From Larix kaempferi (Eukaryota > Streptophyta > Pinopsida > Pinales > Pinaceae), in the NCBI GenBank assembly GCA_027924585.1, contig BSBM01001937.1:186001-250000 (forward strand): a stretch of 64,000 bases of DNA, in the 5' to 3' direction. Position 1 is the first letter of the stretch, and every line of letters begins with the position of its first letter. This document shows positions 37,401 through 48,860 of the stretch, piece by piece. The position numbers and the translations under genes are program-made. Below the pieces are notes generated by a model that searched no databases, was not told the origin of the DNA, and saw nothing but the letters and a program-made list of their open reading frames with translations.

Positions 37401-37840
37401 GCGACATGCGATTGAGATATTCATTGACATTTCCTATGCTATGCAATTCTAGCAAGTAGTCAACTGTCAATTCTGTGCGCATTGATAACAATGCAGAGGG
37501 ATCTTTTTTATCTAGACAAACACGGAAATGATTCACAATCCCTTTCCTTATCTCTATTGATGTATATCGGAAATGCAATAATACTGCAAATGCATCAAAC
37601 AGGCAATTTCCTGGCTCATAGTGGAAATTGTCTAGTCGAAACAGATTGCTTGTAGCCAAAGCCTCATCAATTTGTTGCCAATTAGAATATTTGATCCCAA
37701 GACCATTTGCTCTTAAAACATAGTCGCTTTTACTTTTGTCTTTTCGCATATTTCCTACAAAGACATGTGCAACAGCATATATTTTTTTGCCTTTTTTTGT
37801 TGTTCTTTTTCTATTCCCCCAGTCGTCTATACAGGAAAAC
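31439..37840 (-). pseudogene. Helitron replicase: OTU x2 - DUF6570-like - HUH Rep - PIF1 helicase - AP endonuclease
   Basis: One frame runs from about 37840 (next to a TTGCTTGCAG acceptor, so an upstream exon is likely) to about 31860. Order: OTU-like 1 (EPGNCLFDAF with GHFEPLL); OTU-like 2 (RGNCHDSLFE with SHFQPLL); a Cys-rich zone ending CRPCKKAIANGKL (about 36100-36240); a DUF6570-like region (35430-36020); Rep with PTFFLTF, the HUH-type HEH (codons at 34849-34857) and two Tyr in TYVSSYITK (34335 and 34323); PIF1 helicase with Walker A GGAGTGKT (about 33375-33400), Walker B LIDEV and C-terminal YTALSRVR; then AP-type endonuclease (LCLQETH, AGDLNID, LDHFW, TDHYSTF) to 31439. Lesions: TGA 36040-36042, TAG 35425-35427, TAA 32698-32700, a frameshift at or next to the seven-A run at 31857-31863, and TGA 31637-31639. 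It would nick and unwind the element for rolling-circle transposition. This copy is inactive but young enough to read through. Confidence 0.88.
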
Positions 37841-38389
37841 CTGCAAGCAAGTGAAGAGAAGTAGATCCTAAGGAAAAGAAAAGAAGCAAAGGGCATGGTT
37901 TTTTCTCAAACCATAATGTTATAAACATTGTAAATTGTTGTTGCCATTGAAAATAACCAAAGCAAAGGAAACAACATATTCACAACTAAATTTTTTCAAA
38001 TGAAATGTATTTTGCCCTCCTAGTAGAATAGGAAAAAACGGCATGTCGATTGCTAAGTTGAAATTATCAAATATCCAAGATTTGATATCAATGCAAAAAG
38101 TCTTAATGTGCACAATATTAACTGGTTTATTGTTAGTATATATATAATAATTAAAAAGAACATCTATAACTATAACTAAATTTTCAAACTTTTAATCATA
38201 ATAATATGATGATGCCAAGTTGCCGAGACCAAACACTTAATCCATTTGCTCTTAAAAGAATCAATATAAGATTAGAAACTCTATTCATGAATCATATCCA
38301 TGTCTCCATTCAGATACATTTCACAAGCAAAAGCATGTGTGCTTTGCAATGAATGGAATTGAAGGAACATAGCGAACGAGGAAAATACC

Positions 38390-39689
38390 TGTTCCTGAGA
38401 AGGTTGAGATCTGGCTTTGCTAGCTATCATTGACAGAGATGATGCGAAGTAAGCCTCCAAACAAGCACAAAATAGAAAAAGCTTTCCTGCAATGTTTCCA
38501 TACAGCCGATAAAATATAAGTTAGGGCACATGTACATCATCTTACATAATATATTTATTGGATAAGCCTAGTTTAAAATGATCTTTGAAAGGTGAAATCA
38601 AGGTATATTTTTATTTTTTGGAAAGCAAAATATTGGAAACTATAATTTTGCCAAGTCAAAATTTAGAAGATTAAACAATGTAGTGCTTTATATGACAGAA
38701 AGAAAGAAATGAATTGTTTAGCACAAATAAGTTTTGATGCTATAGTTCAGAACTCATGTCTAATAAAACTATATGAGAGCTTGATGAAAAATCTTTGAAA
38801 AATAGACAATGTGAATTAAACAATGGCTATCAAATAATGTTATAGCTATGTGGATATTCTCAATGTCATGAATGTATGGTATTGCAAATATATATATCCA
38901 TGTTCAGCACACATGAATACCTCTATAGCACCCAAACTATGCAATTTCCACAACTAATATATGTTATTCTAACATTTTTTAAAGATTTCCAACTAATGTC
39001 TTACAAAATAAAATAAAAAAATATGCTTATGTATAAAAAACTATTTTTTATGATAAGTAATTGGAAGTAAAAATTAAATCTGGTAACTATGGCAAAAATT
39101 TGTTATAAGTTAGGCAAATTCAATTCTGATCAGGGTTTACTTGATGTCAAAGCCATAACTCACTTCCATCTGGATTTTTGTTGAATCCTCAAAGCCATAA
39201 CTCATGGGAGTTTTGATGCCAATGTTGCTAAGTAATAGGGGCAATGCCTAAGAGGGTAAAGTACAAAAGAAATAAAAAGATGGACGCAAAGTTCAATGAG
39301 ACTCTTGTAGAAGCATATGAGACTCTTTGAAACCAAACAACATTGATTATTAAAGTAAAAAAAAAAAGAAATGTTGTTCATGTTTGATACAAAGGCATGT
39401 CTTTTTAATAACATACCTATGTATTATGATTATCCTATTTATCCTTGTATATTATTACTACGACAATATTATTATTTACCTTCTCTTACTATGTTTAAAT
39501 ATAATTTGGACATTACATAAAAATATATATTCTTAATATTAAATAAAAAATGATAAAACTAGATGCCAAAGCATGGGAAAAGAAACAAATTTAAGATCTA
39601 TTATTATCTAAACAATTTAAATTTTCAAGTAAACGCAATTTGATTCTGAAAATCTGAACTTCTTGTTTTACAAAGTGATACAATGCCGA
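38390..39689. other. AT-rich spacer right of the Helitron replicase
   Basis: It contains possible upstream exon sequence of the replicase (a CAG|GTATTT donor at 38389 and a TTGCAG acceptor near 38483 on the minus strand), but no open frame joins cleanly. The rest is AT-rich with no gene seen. Confidence 0.35.
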
Positions 39690-40260
39690 AATAAAACCAT
39701 TTTTCAACACTTCAAAGTTTCAAAAATATGATGCTTAACTTTTGCCTAGATTATTGCTTCCCCTTTGTACTGATTCTGGAAAATTTTGTTATTCCTCTCG
39801 CGCTAGATCTCCCATAGAAGAAACTCTGAGAATAGTTGCCAGTCTTGATTCAAATAACTAGTGTGAAAGGCAATGTCTCCCCAATCTATGATTTTTTTGC
39901 TTGGGTTACTCTTAATTTTTGACGTTTGCTGGAAAATCATGGCAGCTTGGTCCCAAAGCTTCAACACAAAAAGACAAAGATCAAAGAGATGATCAAGAGT
40001 TTCCTTATGCTATATGCATAAAAAGATTGAGATGGACCTTCGAAGGGACTAGGATAAAAGGCATATGGTAGACAGTGATAAGGTGTCTAGGGCTAAGGTA
40101 AGGAATCATAGCTGTCTTTTCTAAGATTCCTAAAAAGGCATAAGAAGGGATATGTCACTACTAAAATTCATTCAAAATTGGTATAGGGAGAACAAGTGCT
40201 AGGCCTCCCTTCTATAGGTGGGTAAAGGCATTTCGTAAACATTTGACTTCATAAAAGGGT
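39690..40260 (-). pseudogene. LINE ORF2 C-terminal (zf-RVT) relic
   Basis: On the minus strand a block reads ETLDHLFDLCLF, then KLWDQ, then WEI-stop-RERNNKIFQN, which is the C-terminal zinc-finger-like region and the RERN-RIF motif of plant L1 reverse-transcriptase proteins. In-frame stops are frequent and no upstream catalytic motif is recognisable. It is an old fragment, unrelated in position to the LINE piece at the left edge. Confidence 0.65.
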
Positions 40261-42147
40261 TGAGACTCAATCAATTAGGATGAGAGCAGTAAGTGAAAGT
40301 ATGATAGAATAGGTGCATAACTACGAGATTTAAGTATGAAAAAAAAGTGTAGGTCTATTTCTAAGCAGTCTAGTGGATTCTAATTACTTAATTGTAGATT
40401 GGCAAGGGTTGGCCGAACCAACTTGACCAAGGAAAAATAGCCATAGTAAGTTGTACAAAAGAAGCATCTGTTAAATGAAAACAAGCATTATTTCAAGAAC
40501 TACGTATATAAAAGCCAAGAATGAAAACTAATAACTAAGTTTGGTGAGACAGTGCATGTAAAGAAACACTTTGTTCATTCTCTTTACTAACTTAAAGCTT
40601 TGCTTCTCACTTTCGTGCCTCACCGCTTTAGATCTGGGCCTTTTCTATATGTTATTTATCTATGAACACTTTTCTATTTATATATGTAATATCGAGCGGG
40701 GTTTAGAGATCTTCTTTGTCTATCTTCCTTGGATTGATTCACTATGTACCTGGACTTCAAGAGATTTGATCGGGGTGGCCACTTAGAACATCGCCATTTA
40801 CCGTTGCTTGTGGGAATATCTTTCTTTATGTTCTAACCTATATAAACAATCTAGTGGTTTAACCATCGTTTGTATACTGGCTCACTTATAATACTTAATT
40901 ATTGGACAGGCCTTTGGCAAGCACTTTGAATGATATGTTGAGCAATTAACAGTGATTATAGCATCAATTTGTTATCACCTATATGTTTGGTGACAACTAT
41001 TCTTATGGACAATACATGGGCATGCACAGTATAATAGCAAATTGCTACGAACCACCAAACATTTTATAGGTGCATATCATGGCAACCAGCAAGCTTTTCC
41101 TAGCATCATGTGTTGTGATTGCAACATAGGTAAATAGTCCTTTAATCCATGTAGTAGAGCGTAGTAGTCCTCTTATCCTTATTATCACCAATATAAAATA
41201 TTGACTCTGCCTACTACATTAGATTCTTTATCATGCCTACAATATAAATGCAATTGTTGCCAAGCCGGGCAGGCTCTCACTTTCCAACCAGCCCCCAAAT
41301 CGACAGTGTTTCAGAGCTATATTCCATCAAGTAGCAACGTTCATATAAGAAACTAAAATTTAATTTTAATAAATATACATGACATTGCATTTTATTATTT
41401 TCATCATAGCATCTCTTTCACTATTCCCTTTTTTGCTTTATCATGTTTACTTTACTTTCTATTAATTTTATTTTTCATGCTAGCGTTTCTTCATATCCCA
41501 TGAAGCAATTGCTAGTGTATAAGTGCGAAGACTTAAAGTTTCACTTCTTTTTAGCTCGTTTTATAAGTACAAGAACTTAAAGTTTTATTTCTCTCTACCT
41601 TGTTTTAATTTAGTAATCTTAGTGCAATGCCTTTGTCTAAATAAATGCTTTTTCCTTTAACATAATAATGGGTGGCATATTAATTCGTATGCACCTTTAA
41701 TAAAAATATTATATTCAACAAAAATTACGAACATTTGTTATGATTGTAGATGTTGATCAACTATTATTGTCATTGCATTTCATTAATCTATGCTTAGGTC
41801 ATTGAAAACAATAACAATGTTGAGGTACAACATTGGTTTCCAATGTTTTTATGGGTTATGTTATAAATTCATGAGATATTTTTACACCCAAAGAAAACAA
41901 TGACCCACTACTATTGGATTTGTGAATCAAGGTTGGAGGCCTCATGTTGTCAAACAAATGCACATATGCAGACTTCGTGTTCAAGGTTGTTGACTCGTGG
42001 TTCTTTTCTTTTTCTGAATAAAGTAAATATCTCCATGCTTGTATGACTAAAATATTTATATGGTTACATCCAAGATAATATCCTTTTTTAAAATGATGAC
42101 CCAGCATTTGCTAGAGGGCTACATCCACTAAGAAATTTCCAAGCCCT
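40261..42147. other. Intergenic spacer
   Basis: No supported gene. Short frames such as 40571-40786 (71 codons) and 41856-42107 have no recognisable features. There are small local repeats only (AAGTTTCACTTCT and AAGTTTTATTTCT near 41540 and 41590). Confidence 0.4.
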
Positions 42148-42545
42148 ATTATTCCGGAAAATTAAGGTCTGACTAGCATTAAAATCATTGCATAGCCAAA
42201 GTCAGTTCCCAAGGAGCTGATGCCACAAAGCGATATTTGAACCCGGTTGGGGAGAACAACAACATTCCTCTGAACCACCCAAGCCAGATTCAATTGTCTA
42301 TCGTTATACATTCTACCAAGCCAAGGGATAAATTATAATCAACACTTGCTATTCCGGAAAATTAAGATCTGACTAGCATTAAAATGATTACATTGTCAAA
42401 ATCGGCTTCTAAGGGGCAAGTGTTGCAAAGCATGATTTGAACCTGGGTGGGGAGAACAACAACATTCCTCCCAACTACTTGATCTACACCCAATTGACTA
42501 TCCTTGTAGATTCCTTCAAGCCAAGCGATAAATGATAATCAATTT
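42148..42545 (-). repeat. Two tandem SINE-like units with tRNA-type Pol III boxes
   Basis: Units 42148-42345 and 42351-42545 are related head to tail. Read on the minus strand each has a B-box-like sequence (GGTTCAAATC in the right unit, GGTTCAAATA in the left) preceded about 35-40 bases upstream by an A-box-like sequence (TGGTTCAGAGG in the left unit, TAGTTGGGAGG in the right). This is the layout of tRNA-derived SINE heads. The rest of the unit does not fold as a tRNA by eye. No A-tail or target duplication was identified. Confidence 0.45.
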
Positions 42546-43717
42546 CCCAATAGGTTGTTCACACATAGAAATGAATTTTTTAATTAAATGCAATGAAAAA
42601 GACAAACAATGCAAAGGCAAAATCCATCAACCTCACAGACAGGGGATTTTCCCAACAAACATATGTTGAATTGGGGACGGTATAAGCAAGATTAGAGTAT
42701 TCAACATTATCTTTTTTCTAAATTTTGAATTAAAATTTATTTATAGGTGCCAAAGATGTTGTCAAGGCATATTTAAGTATATGGCATTGCAAGGAGACTA
42801 GCCATCAAATAGCTTAAAAATCGAAATACAGGGCTTTGAAACTATGGTTATATAAACCTTTTCGGTCCAATAACATAGCCTATCGCACAAGTATAAAAAA
42901 CGTTGCGCAAAGAGACTATTAAATTGCAATAGGTGAAAATACAAAGGCAAAACCAGCAGTGCAAACCATCAAACATTGTACATTTAAAAAATTGCTCTAG
43001 AGCATAAAAACCGAAGCCGAATAGTACTCATAAATTGTACACAGGAAATCATGGCCGCCATAAAATAGTAGAAATCGATACCACCCATATACATATTATA
43101 AGCGAGTTCAAAGCCAAAATTTCCCTTGATACTTACAACAACAACCTATGTAAAAACACAAAATTTGAATCACTTGAAGAGGAGTGGCACCCCCCGCAAT
43201 TTCAAGCGTTGGTTTTAACAAAGACACAAATGATGAAGTTTGTAGCATTGAGGCGACAAGAGATCCAAGCATCCATCCTAGGAACATACAAAGTGTCTAG
43301 GCATTCATCCTATGATGATTTGTCACAAATCATTTCAAAGTCCAGCAATTACCACGAAACTTCTCATAGAGACAATGAGCACAACCCTGTCACATTCAAG
43401 CAAAACTAGCGAATCAATGTCTGTATCAGATAAAAGTATATTTTTTCCTAAATATATTTTTAACAATTGAACCGAAACCATCGGCATAGACAACCTAGAA
43501 AAAAGGAGGATAAATATTGCAACAACAACTATGAATGTATCCATTGAATATAATCAAATTGAACTAATGTAAACACATGTCGTGTATGCATGCCAAAGCG
43601 CTAATCAAATAGCAATGCTTCCGTGCATGTGCTACGTTTGGCTGTCGAAGCTACCTTTGTTATTGAGTGTCTAAAATCTTGGGCGCATTCTACCAATGCA
43701 CTTACACTATCCATAAT
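42546..43717. other. Spacer with one unexplained 124-codon frame
   Basis: The plus-strand frame 43035-43409 (MYTGNHGRHKIVEIDTTHIH...) is the longest here. It has no recognisable domain, a Kozak-poor start, and no visible promoter or partner exons, so I do not call it a gene. Confidence 0.3.
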
Positions 43718-43973
43718 GGAAAAGTTATAAACAATTAACCTTGTCTTGCATGCACACGCTAATTTGCCAGGTTATATGGCAGCTGTAAGCACAAAGCAAG
43801 AGCGGTATATCTTGTTGGCACCTGTTTCTTTTTAATCGTTGTGTCGGAAAAGTTATAAACAATTAACCTTGTCTTGCATGCAGACGCTAGTTTGCCAGGT
43901 TATATGACAGCCGTAAGAACATAGTATGAGCAGTATATCTTGTTAGCACCTGTTTCTTTTTAATCGTTGCGAC
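43718..43973. repeat. Two 128-bp tandem units
   Basis: 43718-43845 and 43846-43973 start with GGAAAAGTTATAAACAATTA and end with TTTTTAATCGTTG(T/C)G(T/A)C. They differ at only about ten positions by eye, so the duplication is recent. Confidence 0.85.
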
Positions 43974-45830
43974 AGATTTTTGTTCCAGGATTGTTTGAAG
44001 AGAAAGCATACTTGCGAGTCAATGTCTTCGAACGTAAATGTATCTTGGAAGCAGCCATTCTCTCCATGGCCGGCAATGACAATTACATTATTGAGAGGTG
44101 AATCAAGTAACCACCAAGTTCAGAGTGCAGACTGCGGAGAGAGCTCAAATACTGAGGAGAGAATCCAGCAAATCTTAGACTATCAACATTTTTTTGAACA
44201 ATGGACTGAACATGGCATTCTATTATGCTTATTGCACAGCCTATTTGCCACTTTTGAGGTCATCTAGGTGCACAAAGGGGGAAGAACATCTGCATTATGA
44301 TAAAACTATGTTGCCATGAATTTGCCAGAAACTCTGCATCTGAAAATGGACAGCGTTAAAGCTTTTCGGTTTATATAATTTGACTCAAGGTTTAAGCTAA
44401 GAAACTTAAGAAATCGAAGGAGCCTGGAGGATGGGTGCAGCCACAGCAGATATGTTCAAAAATTCAATTGATGATTAGCCTTGCTGCACGGGACGAAAAC
44501 ATGAATTTAAAATGGACAATAGCAGAATTAGAGGCTGCGGTAAATCTTGAACCATTCTTTACACCGCTCTGAGCCATAACTGGACCTGACGAGCAGGAAG
44601 GGGAGGGAGCCAAGAAATCCAACATGCTACTAATAAATCCGTGAAAAAGAAGCAAGCCCGAGAGTTTATATATAGTGCCAGAAATCCTATGGGCATAAAT
44701 ATCAAAGACAACTAATTTATTGTTTTATTTTGCAGTGTGCTATAACACTTGATTTTCATTTTGGAGGGTAAAGAATATCTCTAACAGCTATCTAGATTTA
44801 TGTTCTTCCGGGTTCTGGTAAGAGATTTCTTATGCATATGCTATATTTTCCATTTTCCTCTAGATAAAAGGTTCTTTTTTCTCTTACACTAGTTCAAGCC
44901 TAGTGAAAGCGACAGCGTTTTAGTAATGGACTTCCTCTGCACAAGTAAGCTCTTTCTTTTATCACCTGTATACTGTGCATGTTCTAGTTTAACATCCATA
45001 CATTCGTAAAACATCAAATTACAAAACGTAGGTCAAAACAATTTTCTGTCAATATTTATTATTATTATTAAATTTTCTCTCAATATTTATTATTATTATT
45101 TTTAAAATTTGAACAATACTTGCTATCATTATTATTTTTTTTAATCTTTGAACCGTGATTTGAAAATTGGAAAAAACTAAAATAGGTTTACATTGCTATA
45201 AAAAAATTCAAATTTTATCTCCAATCAAACCAGCGATATTTAATTTCGCGATTTTAAGGGTGCCGGATGCAGAATGTATACGTATCTGCATAGTGCAGGC
45301 AGGTGCTGTTAATTGAAGGTTGCCTGGCACAGTATTGATTGATTATATTAAACGTATTTCTCCATGCAAGCACTCTCTTTAATTCCAATTCCAAAGCATC
45401 TCTTGGATTTGCCAACCAGGGCCAGGGCCTGTATCTAGCTATCCAAAATCTGCAGGAATTGGAAGTTTGCTCTGTCTGTCCACGTGTTTAAATTTCCTTC
45501 CTGGAGAAACAAGGTGGAGCGAGATAGCAGTTGTCAGAGCCTTTGATTTTTCAGCAATTGGCCTCTCTATCAAATGGTCGGTATTTTGCCTTTGCTTATT
45601 TTTCTTTTGAATGCTTAGAAGTTCTTCGTTTTTTCTTCTTGTCTGCTTTGTTTTTAGCGTTTCTTTAGTATATTTGAAATGCTTTCAAAATTTCGAACGT
45701 TTTATGCCATGGGGGCGGTTTTCCAAAAGATTTTAATATTCGGAGTTTGTAGAAGGTTTAGCCTTTAATTTGACGTCGGAGGGCAGGATTCTAGGCATTC
45801 TGCACTAAATTTTTTTACCATTATGCAGTC
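43974..45830. other. Spacer with a small ORF preceded by a TATA box
   Basis: The minus-strand frame 44625-44464 encodes 53 residues (start MLDFLAPSPSCSSGP, end SRAARLIIN). A TATATATA lies at about 44667-44674, some 45 bases upstream of its ATG. No family is recognised, and the implied leader is very short, so it is a weak candidate. A plus-strand 95-codon frame at 43980-44267 starts right after an acceptor-like TTTTTGTTCCAG but has no domain. TATT repeats occur at about 45052-45110. Confidence 0.3.
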
Positions 45831-46040
45831 AATTCTCGGTGAACTATACTGGGCATTATGCGCTGAACTCTCTGTGAACTATACTGGGCATTATGCGGTG
45901 AACCCTCGATGAACTATGCTGGGCATTATGCGGCGAAAGCTTGGGAGAAATGATCTCTCTGTGAAACCTTCGGTGACTAGTAACTATTCTGGGCATTCTG
46001 GGGTGAACCCTTTGGTGATTGGTAACTATTTTGGGTAAGA
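45831..46040. repeat. ~35-bp minisatellite (CTGGGCATTATGCG units)
   Basis: Four to five degenerate units built on ACTATACTGGGCATTATGCG followed by GTGAAC; the later ones have diverged to TTCTGGGCATTCTGGGG. Some irregular spacing appears in the right half. Confidence 0.8.
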
Positions 46041-46352
46041 AATGAACACGGTGAACAACCACCTATCTTAGTCTAGAGATCGCGTTTAAGGTAGACCACA
46101 GCGAATTCTTTATCTTACACAGCGAAGCAGCCACAAGCTGCTTAGTTTTAAGCAACCTTCGGACAATATTCTCTGCCCTTGACTCGTGCCAAAGGATAGG
46201 TTTTTAAATAACTTCTATATCATCAGGAAATCGACTCCAATTGGATTACCGCACAGACTGCTTTGAGAAGGGTCGCAACTATCTTCCATCAACCATTTTT
46301 GAATTTTATTAAGCAGCTGACCAGAACTACTCATTGGTTTAAGCCATTTCAT

Positions 46353-46474
46353 TCTTAGGATAGATTATACACCTAAAGTATTACATCCAGCAAACCAAAC
46401 TTTCTATACTTCCTCTTAGGATAGATTATACACCTAAAGAATTACAGCCAGCAAAGCAAGGTTTTTATACTTCC
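46353..46474. repeat. Two 61-bp tandem units
   Basis: 46353-46413 and 46414-46474 both begin TCTTAGGATAGATTATACAC and end in CTATACTTCC or TTATACTTCC. They differ by a few substitutions. Confidence 0.8.
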
Positions 46475-47288
46475 AATGAGGAAGAAACAACCCATTATAG
46501 GCTTTCAATCTTCACATAGACACCCTGAACAAAGCAAAGAAGAAGAATCCATTTGGGCATTCTGGGATGAAATTACATCTTTGCCTCTGATGAAAACTCG
46601 CAGGCATATTATGTGTATATAATGACTGATATGTTCGGACCAGTGTTTTGGTTAACAAAAAACACCTTGTAGAGGTTCTACTCGGAGCCATTTAATTTTT
46701 AAATGAAGTTTATTCTTCTAATGGATTTTAACCAGAAGCCCTTGTCGGCCTCTTCCCTCAAATTCGCTCATGCAAAATGAATTCTAAGGAAGGAGGTCTC
46801 GAAGAAAGTCTAGTAGAACGTTAGGGTTAGTCCAAGTACCAAGAACGTCATATCTCTACGATGAGGATTTAGCCAGCGAAGCTTAGGAGTTCATTTTCAT
46901 CTACCACATTAATTTGCTTTTAATCATTGTCAGCAACGATGAATCAAGTTTGCCAACACTGATCCAGCTTGCCAATAAGCGATCTAGCGATGACTTTTTC
47001 TCATCAAGACTAAGAGGGCTCGGCGTATCAGGTCTTGCCCACCAAAAATACTATCAACTTAAACCGAACAGACCATGTGATTATAGGCACAAGAGCTTCT
47101 CAGCATGGTCGTATTTATGGAAACTTTAATATTCAAATCTTTTGATAGTTTGCCTACTAACGAATGTCTGGCTGGGTATCAGAACTTAATCATTTTGACG
47201 ATGTTAGTACATAAGCCATATATTGAGAGTCATGATAGTTAAAGTCTAATAATAGTTCGACATCATCATCATCATTTTAGCGTTATTA
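46475..47288. other. Intergenic spacer
   Basis: No gene is supported. The 71-codon frame at 46914-47129 has no recognisable features. Confidence 0.35.
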
Positions 47289-47964
47289 CATTTTCCTAAG
47301 ATAACCTATGTGTGAATTTGAAACGATACCATACGGCTGCACCCTTCAGCAATTTAATCACGGACAGGAGAGTTAAGAACCGGCCAAACGACCGATACTC
47401 TCATCCTTTTGTCAACATCTTAAACCAAAATTTAAAGGTTTTAGTGTCATTTAGATACATTTAAATGTCCATTATAGTTTGAGCTCATCCTCTTCCACAA
47501 ACGACCGATTGATAGAACAAAACAACAGAGCTTGATATTAATTGGTGATTTCTAACTTATCCATGACAAGGAAGACGCTTATCATTCAAATTTCATGTAA
47601 AAAAAGGAACTATTCCATTAGAAGCAGACTTATAGTTAAAACTACAATATGTAAACCGTTATTCATACTATTCATTTTTCATCAGAAATGTCGGAGGTTG
47701 AACCTCGTAGGCAGTATCATAAAATGCTGCGAACACAAGAATAGCACACAGATAGGGCAACGCAGATTGAGAATAATGTTCTCTTCACATGCCATACTGG
47801 CTACCAACAAAAACAACTAAAACTGTCTCCCAACACCTTTGACGAAAGTCTCAGCTAAGCCAGACTTACAACCAGCAGAGTCAGCATAGGAACCTCCGAG
47901 GCTTACCGATTTGAATGCTTGTTCCACTGCTACTGCAAAGAAGAAAACCAGAGACATCGTTTTA
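47289..47964. repeat. Direct repeat R1 (partner 48861-49538)
   Basis: About 680 bp, matching 48861-49538 throughout with scattered substitutions, for example GTTAAGAACCGGCCAAA and CCCAACACCTTTGACGAAAG. It marks the uninterrupted version of the site where the LTR element inserted in the partner copy, at the TTTTA ending at 47964. Confidence 0.85.
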
Positions 47965-48860
47965 CCTGCCACAAGTATAGGATTTTGCTTAAACCATTGA
48001 AGAAGTTAAAACGTGAAAGCAAACACATTCAAACTGATATCTTTAACCTACTGAAAACCGGATCAAGACCTGACAACTTACATTGTTGAAAGTAGACTTC
48101 GAACCAAAAGCCAAAACCTTTCTGCAACTGACGAGAACCAAGTTGTAAGCTTGGATCAAGAACAACATCAGAGTGGTTCGACTCTGAGAGCCACGATGGA
48201 GACCTGAATCACAGGTTATAGGTTCAAATCACGGAGGAAAAACGCCACTTCTGAATCTGAAACCTAATACATCGCAGGCCTGTCGACCAATCCTTCAAAC
48301 CACTCCCAAACACGAAAGAAACAATGCCATCAATAAACAACCTCGATGAATACGCAGTGGAGGATTAGGATTTTTAAAGCGCCAAAACCCAAGGCAATAT
48401 AACATCAACGACGAAGATTTTGACATTATAGCACAACTGCTTACGAGGTACTGAGCACATTAATATCACATTTATTATTTCTTTCTACCATGAAGTCCAG
48501 CTAGGAGAATTTCCAAGCTATTTGATAGCACAGCTCGGCATTGCGAAGACACTCACAATTTTTCATCACAGGTTACAAGCCACATTAATCACCACCTAGA
48601 TATTCCACTTAGGAAAGCCGATAGCAGAGTTAATACTATGACAGCACACCCTTGCCCCCCAGCATTGAACCATTAAGATCTTAATAATTATCTGGTCCTT
48701 ACTGTTGTTTGTCACTTCTGCTACTTGTCGGGTTATTATTATATATAAACAGGTTAGAGTTTGAAACCTCTATGCAGCATCAACTAATTATCAACAAATG
48801 TTGAAGTTGTTTTATGATAACCATAACTATCGTGTTGTTTCACATCTTATAATAATAAAA
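47965..48860. other. Segment between direct repeats, carrying the inverted partner of 24421-24755
   Basis: 48336-48668 is the reverse complement of the repeat at 24421-24755. The rest has no gene. The motif TATGATAACCATAACTATC at about 48813-48832 recurs with one or two changes at about 56287-56305, beyond the LTR element. This suggests that the sequence on both sides of the element belongs to one repetitive family. Confidence 0.5.

Larger units (their letters stand above)
27762..38389 (-). mobile_element. Helitron-like element (HLE2/Helentron-type), termini not located
   Basis: Coding content on the minus strand defines the element: the replicase-helicase-endonuclease gene at 31439-37840, then an RPA70-like gene at 27762-30661. 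OTU-like and AP-endonuclease domains together with HUH Rep and PIF1 helicase are the set described for Helentron/Helitron2 elements; most plant Helitrons lack the endonuclease. The limits given are those of the coding features (38389 is a possible donor splice site upstream), not the true ends. I did not find a convincing 5' TC or 3' hairpin-CTRR pair, and HLE2 elements are not expected to have them. A TNL resistance-gene fragment in opposite orientation (28700-29131) lies inside and may be captured host sequence. Confidence 0.75.

Noticed and set aside
38389-38501. First exon for the Helitron replicase starting at ATG 38501 or 38430
   Set aside because: From 38501 the phase fits the acceptor at 37841 but an in-frame stop intervenes; from 38430 the phase does not fit.
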